Assembly (NCBI GenBank): GCA_036260415.1
Contig: DASZZX010000149.1
Coordinates: 1-10,211 of the forward strand
From: DASZZX01 sp036260415
GTDB lineage: Bacteria > Actinomycetota > Nitriliruptoria > Nitriliruptorales > JAHWKO01
DNA: 10,211 nt
Direction: 5' to 3'
Shown here: piece by piece, positions 6,544 to 10,211 of the stretch
Layout of the letters: every line of letters begins with the position of its first letter
How positions within the stretch are numbered: the stretch's first letter is position 1
Made by a program: the position numbers and the translations under genes
The notes under the pieces: model-generated
The model's database searches: none
What the model was told of the DNA's origin: nothing
The model's input: only the letters and a program-made list of their open reading frames with translations

Positions 6544-6813
6544 GTGCTGCATCCCGTCATCGCGGAGGCGATCGCCCGGGACCGGCTGCAGGAGCTGCGA
6601 CGCGAGGCGGAGACGGCCCGCAAGCGCCGGCTGGCCTCGGCGGCCATGTCGCGCCGAGCCCGCTCGTGGTCGCGCAGGGTGCTGGTGGCGGCCGGCGTGT
6701 GGCTGGTCCGTCGGGGCAACCCTCAGCTCGTGGTGAGCCGGCCCTCCCCGCTGCCGGCGGAGGTGTCGCCGCGTTCGACGTGGACCTTCCCGGTCACCGG
6801 GCACGGTTGCTGA
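6544..6813 (+). CDS. small basic protein of unknown function
   Basis: This is an 89-residue protein of unknown function. It starts MLHPVIAEAIARDRLQELRR, and residues 1-45 read as a charged amphipathic helix rich in Arg and Ala. A short hydrophobic stretch (VLVAAGVWLV, about 47-56) follows, then a Pro/Ser-rich tail ending GHGC. Short proteins opening with a similar 'HP..AxxIAxDRxxELRReA' pattern are common in actinobacteria, usually unannotated; I recall the pattern but not a function. GTG 6544 is preferred because GAGAGG stands seven bases upstream; an in-frame GTG at 6529 lacks a ribosome site. It has its own promoter and is divergent from the CGNR regulator. Confidence 0.6.
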   Translation: MLHPVIAEAIARDRLQELRREAETARKRRLASAAMSRRARSWSRRVLVAAGVWLVRRGNPQLVVSRPSPLPAEVSPRSTWTFPVTGHGC

Positions 6814-7038
6814 GCCGGCCGGCCGGTGTACCTGCGCGCACCGACCGAGCGGTGGCCCGTGCGAGGTGTCGGTGCGGACCGGACCGAACGGTCTGCGATC
6901 GTCACCCGGCGGCTCACTGTGGGCCCGTACGGTCGCGTCGCCGGCTGACCGTCGAGGGTGACGGCCGGACGAGGGCCCGCGGTCGCCCCTGGTCGCCGTG
7001 TCCCTAGCCTGGCTGCGGCACCTCAGACGGGAGGCGGC
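6814..7038. other. intergenic region before the aldo/keto reductase
   Basis: No gene is seen in these 225 bases. They hold a 7-bp inverted repeat (GCACCGA and TCGGTGC), a CCGGCCGGCCGG run just after the small gene's stop, and a TAGCCT at 7005-7010 that fits a TANNNT -10 element for the reductase. A GGGAGG ribosome site lies just before ATG 7039. Confidence 0.4.
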
Positions 7039-7911
7039 ATGGCGATCACGCTGAGGGACGAGACCGCCGGTGTCATCACCATCGGCGACCTGCAGGTGCG
7101 TCGGTTGGGCTTCGGCGCCATGCGGCTGACGGGAGAAGGCGTCTGGGGGGAGCCTGACGAGCCGGAGGAGGCCCGTCGCGTGCTGCGCCGGGCGGTGGAG
7201 CTGGGGGTCAACTTCATCGACACGGCCGACGCGTACGGGCCCGACGTCAACGAGCGTCTGATCGCGGAGGCACTCCATCCCTACCCGGACGACCTGGTGA
7301 TCGCGACCAAGGGCGGGCTGGAGCGCACCGGTCCCGGGCAGTGGCCGCGGAACGGCCGCCCCGAGCACCTGCGGCAAGCCTGCGAGGGCAGCCTCCGACG
7401 GCTGAGGCTCGACGTGATCGACCTCTACCAGCTCCACGCCCCCGACCCCCAGGTCCCGTTCGACGAGTCGGTCGGCGCGCTGAAGGAGCTGCGTGACGAG
7501 GGCTGGATCCGCTACGTCGGCGTGTCCAACGTGGACCTCGAGCAGCTGGCGACGGCGGAGCAGATCGTCAAGATCGCGTCGGTCCAGAACCGTTTCAACC
7601 TCACCGACCGTGGCAGCGAGCCGGTGCTACGCGCCTGCGAGGGGGAAGGGATCGCGTTCATCCCGTGGTTCCCGCTGGCGACCGGCGACTTGACCGACGA
7701 CGGTGGACCGCTCGAAGAGGTCGCGCGGAAGCACTCCGCCACCACCGCGCAGGTCGCGCTCGCGTGGCTGCTCAGTGCCTCCCCGGTGACGTTGCCCATC
7801 CCTGGCACCTCCTCGGTGGCGCACCTCGAGGAGGACGTCGCGGCGGCTGGTCTCACCCTCGACGGCGACGACATGGTGGTGCTGAACCGGCTGGGTGTGC
7901 GCCGCGGGTGA
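7039..7911 (+). CDS. aldo/keto reductase
   Basis: This is an NADPH-dependent aldo/keto reductase of 290 residues with a (beta/alpha)8 barrel, probably acting on small aldehydes or ketones in the cytoplasm. The catalytic tetrad is visible: D61 (FIDTADAYG), Y66, K91 (ATKGGL) and H133 (YQLHAPDP). GVSNVDLEQL (161-170) and VQNRFNL (182-188) are barrel strands lining the active site, and PIPGTSSVAHLEED (253-266) is the cofactor-phosphate loop that usually prefers NADPH. Length and motifs suggest a complete enzyme of the YajO/YdhF-like group found widely in actinobacteria; the true substrate cannot be read from sequence. The start is ATG 7039 with GGGAGG four to five bases upstream, although the frame is open to 6958. 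Its last codons are the first unit of the tandem repeat at 7897-7995. Confidence 0.95.
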   Translation: MAITLRDETAGVITIGDLQVRRLGFGAMRLTGEGVWGEPDEPEEARRVLRRAVELGVNFIDTADAYGPDVNERLIAEALHPYPDDLVIATKGGLERTGPGQWPRNGRPEHLRQACEGSLRRLRLDVIDLYQLHAPDPQVPFDESVGALKELRDEGWIRYVGVSNVDLEQLATAEQIVKIASVQNRFNLTDRGSEPVLRACEGEGIAFIPWFPLATGDLTDDGGPLEEVARKHSATTAQVALAWLLSASPVTLPIPGTSSVAHLEEDVAAAGLTLDGDDMVVLNRLGVRRG

Positions 7912-7995
7912 CCGACGTCGCTGCCGGGTGCGCGGCGGGTGACCGACCGTCGCTGCCAGGTGCGCGGCGGGTGACCGACCGTCGCCGCGCTGCCG
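7897..7995 (+). repeat. three tandem copies of a ~32-bp repeat spanning the reductase stop
   Basis: Three near-identical units begin at 7897, 7928 and 7960 (31, 32 and about 36 bases). Each starts GTGCGC, contains GCGGGTGACCGAC and ends GCTGCC plus AG or GG. The first unit holds the last codons and TGA of the reductase, so the end of the gene itself appears to have been duplicated into the gap before the convergent radical SAM gene. The third unit has a short internal insertion. Confidence 0.8.
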
Positions 7996-8016
7996 GGCGT
8001 GCGGTCCCCGCCTGGG

Positions 8017-9414
8017 TCACTGGCCCTCGATGACCGGACCGGTCATCTGCTCGGTGGGCTCCGCTCAGCAGAACCACGGCTCGGTGAGCCGGGGTCGCCC
8101 TTCGACCGAACCCGTGGCGAGCTGCGGGCAGCGCGCGTCACCGGTGGCCGCCGCGACCGCAGCGTCGACGTCGAGGAACGTCTCGAGCGCGCTGGCACCG
8201 GCGGCCGTGCGCGCTGCCACCAGCTCGGCGAGTTCGGCCTGCAGCGCGTCGACGCGGGGTTCGGCGGCCGCCCAGCGGTAGGTGAGACGCTCGGCGTCGT
8301 ACCCCTCCAAGTACGGGCGCAGGTCCGGGTGGTCGAGCAGCAGCGACCCCTCGGGGAGCAGCAGTCGGATGGTGTACTGCACCGGGTCCACGTTGCCCAC
8401 GAGGTCGTGCGCGGCGACGAACGTCAACAGGTCGCGCACGTCGTCGAGCGTGGTCCAGGGCGTGAACGGCATCCACGACGGGCGTGGCTCGATGCCGTGG
8501 GCGCGCAGCAGGCGGATCGCCTCCACCGCCTGCGCGGCCGTGTGCCCCTTGTCGAGCCGCGCCAGGATCCGGTCGTTGGTGGTCTCGAACGCCGACACCA
8601 CGAACAAGCAGCCGGCGTCGGCGAACGTCGGCCAGACCTCGGGGTGGGCGACGATGTGGTCCACCTTGGTGGTGCAGTCGAACGTCAACTGCGGCCACCG
8701 TGCGTGCACCGCCCGGACCAGCGCCAGCGCGTGGCCGGGCCCGTTGAGGAAGTCGGGGTCGCCGAACGTGACGTGGCGCGCGCCCATCGCGACCAGCTGG
8801 TCGATGTCCGCGAGCACCGCGTCGCGCTCGACTCCGCGGAAACGGCCGCCGTACACGACCGGCACCGGACAGTGGCGACACACGTGACGGCAGCCCTCGG
8901 TCGCCTCCACGTAGCCGACGAGACGCTCCTCGCCGTCCACCGCCAGGTGCGCGTAGCGCTCCAGCGGCGGCAGCAGGTCGCGTGCCGGCAGGGGAGGACG
9001 TGCCGCCCCGCGGCCGACGACGACCTCGGGACCCCCCGTCGGGCGTCCCGCCGCCAGCGCGTCGACCCAGGCCACCAGCGCCGGCACGTAGCGTCCCGCG
9101 ATCACCCGGTCCGCTAACCGCCCGACCGTGTGGTCGCGGCTGACGGGCGCGTACAGCCCGAAGAAGCACACTGGCAGGTCGGGTCGGGCTCTCTTGACGC
9201 GCTCCGCGACGCGCAGCGCCAGGCGCATGGCGGTGTGCATCGGGACCGAGCAGCACACCGCCTCCGCCCAGGCCACCGCATCGGGTTCGAGGTGCTGCAC
9301 CGACGTGTCGACGCACCGGACCTCGTAGCCGGCGTCGCGCAGCGCGGCGGCCGGCGACGCCGCGTGCAACGGCTGGTGGCCGAGCTCGTAGGTCGACACG
9401 ATCAAGACGCGCAC
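8017..9414 (-). CDS. B12-type radical SAM protein with C-U-A-E-P tail, candidate selenoprotein (Sec450)
   Basis: This is a radical SAM enzyme of 465 residues if the TGA at 8065-8067 is read as selenocysteine, 449 if not. The N-terminal half (MRVLIVSTYELGHQPL, then a Rossmann-like pattern) resembles a cobalamin-binding domain but lacks the DxHxxG cobalt-ligand motif. The iron-sulfur cluster cysteines are C175, C179 and C182 (EGCRHVCRHCP), followed by a typical radical SAM barrel. Past the TGA the frame continues 15 codons (14 ending in G or C) to TGA 8017-8019. The tail reads W-F-C449-U450-A-E-P, then TEQMTGPVIEGQ. From memory this is the signature of the 'CUAEP/CCAEP-tail radical SAM (seleno)protein' family, in which some members have Cys at the U position. 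The reaction is unknown. A SECIS-like hairpin lies at 8029-8047. GTG 9414 is probably leaderless. Without readthrough the gene simply ends 48 bases earlier. Confidence 0.9.
8029..8047 (-). promoter_or_regulatory. candidate bacterial SECIS hairpin of the radical SAM gene
   Basis: On the minus strand GATGACC pairs perfectly with GGTCATC around the loop GGTCC (a further C-G pair can close the loop to GTC). The loop starts 28 bases from the U of the UGA. Its first base is G, and it shares GGUC with the hairpin of the DsrE gene, which sits at +27. The seven to eight uninterrupted pairs make this the stronger of the two elements. It lies inside the extended reading frame. Confidence 0.7.
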
Positions 9415-9420
9415 GGCTCG

Positions 9421-9426
9421 AGGCTA
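9421..9426 (-). promoter_or_regulatory. -10 element giving a probable leaderless radical SAM transcript
   Basis: On the minus strand TAGCCT stands six bases before GTG 9414, so transcription would begin at or next to the start codon. No ribosome site precedes the GTG, as expected for the leaderless mRNAs common in actinobacteria. A weak TTCGGA lies 18 bases upstream as a possible -35. Confidence 0.5.
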
Positions 9427-9566
9427 ACCCCGCCGGCGGACTCGTCCGAACGGGACCGGGACCCCACCCGTTCGTTCCGACGACCGTCCAGGTCACCCGC
9501 CGGACCCGGGGCGCCGCCCACGGTTGCCTCGTGACGCAACCACAGCCGCCGCACACAGGGAGGACC

Positions 9567-10031
9567 ATGGCGAGCACCATCCAGGAGAGCATCCAAGTCG
9601 GCGTCCCGGTACGCACCGCGTACAACCAGTGGACCCAGTTCGAGCAGTTCCCGCGGTTCATGGAGGGTGTCGACCAGGTCACCCAGCTCGACGACACCAC
9701 GCTGCGGTGGACGGCCGAGATCGGGGGCGTGCAGCGTGAGTGGATGGCCGAGATCACCGAGCAGGTCCCCGACCAGCGCGTCTCGTGGCGAGCGGTGGGC
9801 GACCTGACGCATGCGGGGGTCGTGACCTTCCACCGGGTCGACGACACCACCACGCGGGTGATGCTCCAGATGGAGATCGAGCCCACCGACTGGAAGGAAG
9901 CGGTGGCCGACCGGCTGAAACTCACCGACAAGCGCGTCGAGGGGGACCTGAAGCGGTTCAAGGAGTTCATCGAGACACGCGGGCGGGAGACCGGCGCCTG
10001 GCGGGGCCAGGTGCCCCGCGACCCGATGTGA
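9567..10031 (+). CDS. SRPBCC-fold (polyketide cyclase/dehydrase-like) protein
   Basis: This is a 154-residue protein of the SRPBCC (START-like) superfamily, the group annotated as cyclase/dehydrase or COG5637-like. It begins MASTIQESIQVGVPVRTAYNQWTQFEQFPRFMEGV, the classic first strand plus helix pair with W and P residues, and continues with WTAEIGGVQREWMAEI, RVSWRAVG and a C-terminal helix with KRFKEFIETRG. The fold makes a hydrophobic pocket for a lipid-like ligand; proteins of this type in actinobacteria are often stress-linked, but the ligand is not known. There are no membrane segments or catalytic residues to point at. ATG 9567 has AGGGAGG close upstream (three bases from its end); a GTG at 9531 in the same frame would add 12 residues. 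It is divergent from the radical SAM gene across about 150 bases. Confidence 0.9.
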   Translation: MASTIQESIQVGVPVRTAYNQWTQFEQFPRFMEGVDQVTQLDDTTLRWTAEIGGVQREWMAEITEQVPDQRVSWRAVGDLTHAGVVTFHRVDDTTTRVMLQMEIEPTDWKEAVADRLKLTDKRVEGDLKRFKEFIETRGRETGAWRGQVPRDPM

Positions 10032-10050
10032 CCGCGAGCCTGCCGGCCCG

Positions 10051-10211
10051 GCCGCGCCCCGCCTCGGGATCGTGCGTCGGGGCGGTCACGGGTGAACGTG
10101 GGCACGCACGATCCGGGCCGGCCGCGCCCCGCCTCGGGATCGTGCGTCGGGGTGGTCACCCGTGACCGTGGGCACGCACGATCCCGGCCCGCCGCGCCCC
10201 CCCTGGGCTCC
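10051..10211. repeat. 70-bp tandem repeat with nested inverted repeats
   Basis: Two full units (10051-10120 and 10121-10190) and the start of a third (10191-10211) follow the SRPBCC stop. Each unit holds the inverted pair GGATCGTGCGT and ACGCACGATCC (11 bp; in unit 2 it extends to 13 with CGGG/CCCG). Nested inside is a second pair, GGTCAC-CC-GTGACC, perfect in unit 2 and with one change in unit 1. The array runs off the right edge, so its full length is unknown. It may be a terminator, a REP-like family or a protein-binding array. Confidence 0.85.

Noticed and set aside
8138..10159. Minus-strand frame of 673 residues
   Set aside because: It is a shadow of the radical SAM gene in another frame and of the SRPBCC gene on the opposite strand; composition is Arg/Pro/Gly-rich with no domain.
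10051..10211. CRISPR array
   Set aside because: Units are 70 bp tandem with no unique spacers, and no cas genes are present.

Overview
The window is about 70% G+C, uses G/C at nearly every third codon position and ends most genes with TGA. Its promoters are of the TANNNT type, and it carries a caa3-type oxidase operon with subunits I and III fused. This suggests a high-GC actinobacterium, possibly a deep-branching one such as Nitriliruptoria. I cannot fix the genus from sequence alone.

Layout, left to right: the 3' end of an unidentified plus-strand gene (1-161); a DsrE-family gene (300-659) interrupted by an in-frame TGA at the position of a conserved cysteine; then, on the minus strand, an aa3/caa3 cytochrome c oxidase operon read from 5647 down to 761 (ctaC with a fused cytochrome c domain, a ctaD-ctaE fusion, a three-helix membrane protein, and ctaG), with every junction overlapping by 4 to 7 bases; a minus-strand CGNR zinc-finger regulator (5806-6423); a small divergent plus-strand gene (6544-6813); an aldo/keto reductase (7039-7911); a minus-strand B12-type radical SAM gene (8017-9414); and a plus-strand SRPBCC protein (9567-10031). 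The window ends in a 70-bp tandem repeat with nested palindromes.

The most interesting result is that two separate genes are probably selenoprotein genes that ordinary gene callers would cut short. In the DsrE gene, UGA at codon 79 gives the redox motif U-G-P-C, and the frame continues for 40 more codons to a typical DsrE C-terminus. In the radical SAM gene, readthrough of the first stop gives a C-terminal tail beginning C-U-A-E-P, which I recognise as the tail of the 'CUAEP/CCAEP-tail' radical SAM family. Downstream of each UGA there is a hairpin whose apical loop begins GGUC, starting at +27 and +28 counted from the U of UGA. The same loop at the same distance in two unrelated genes fits bacterial SECIS elements and predicts that the genome carries selA/selB/selC/selD.

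The oxidase is the other point of interest. All heme and copper ligands are present in subunit I, but the K-channel lysine is glutamine (Q351), the D-channel entry aspartate is glutamate (E124) and a D-channel asparagine is glycine (G131). Its proton wiring may therefore differ from that of the textbook enzyme. The remaining genes look chromosomal and ordinary; I see no insertion sequence, tRNA, rRNA or CRISPR array.
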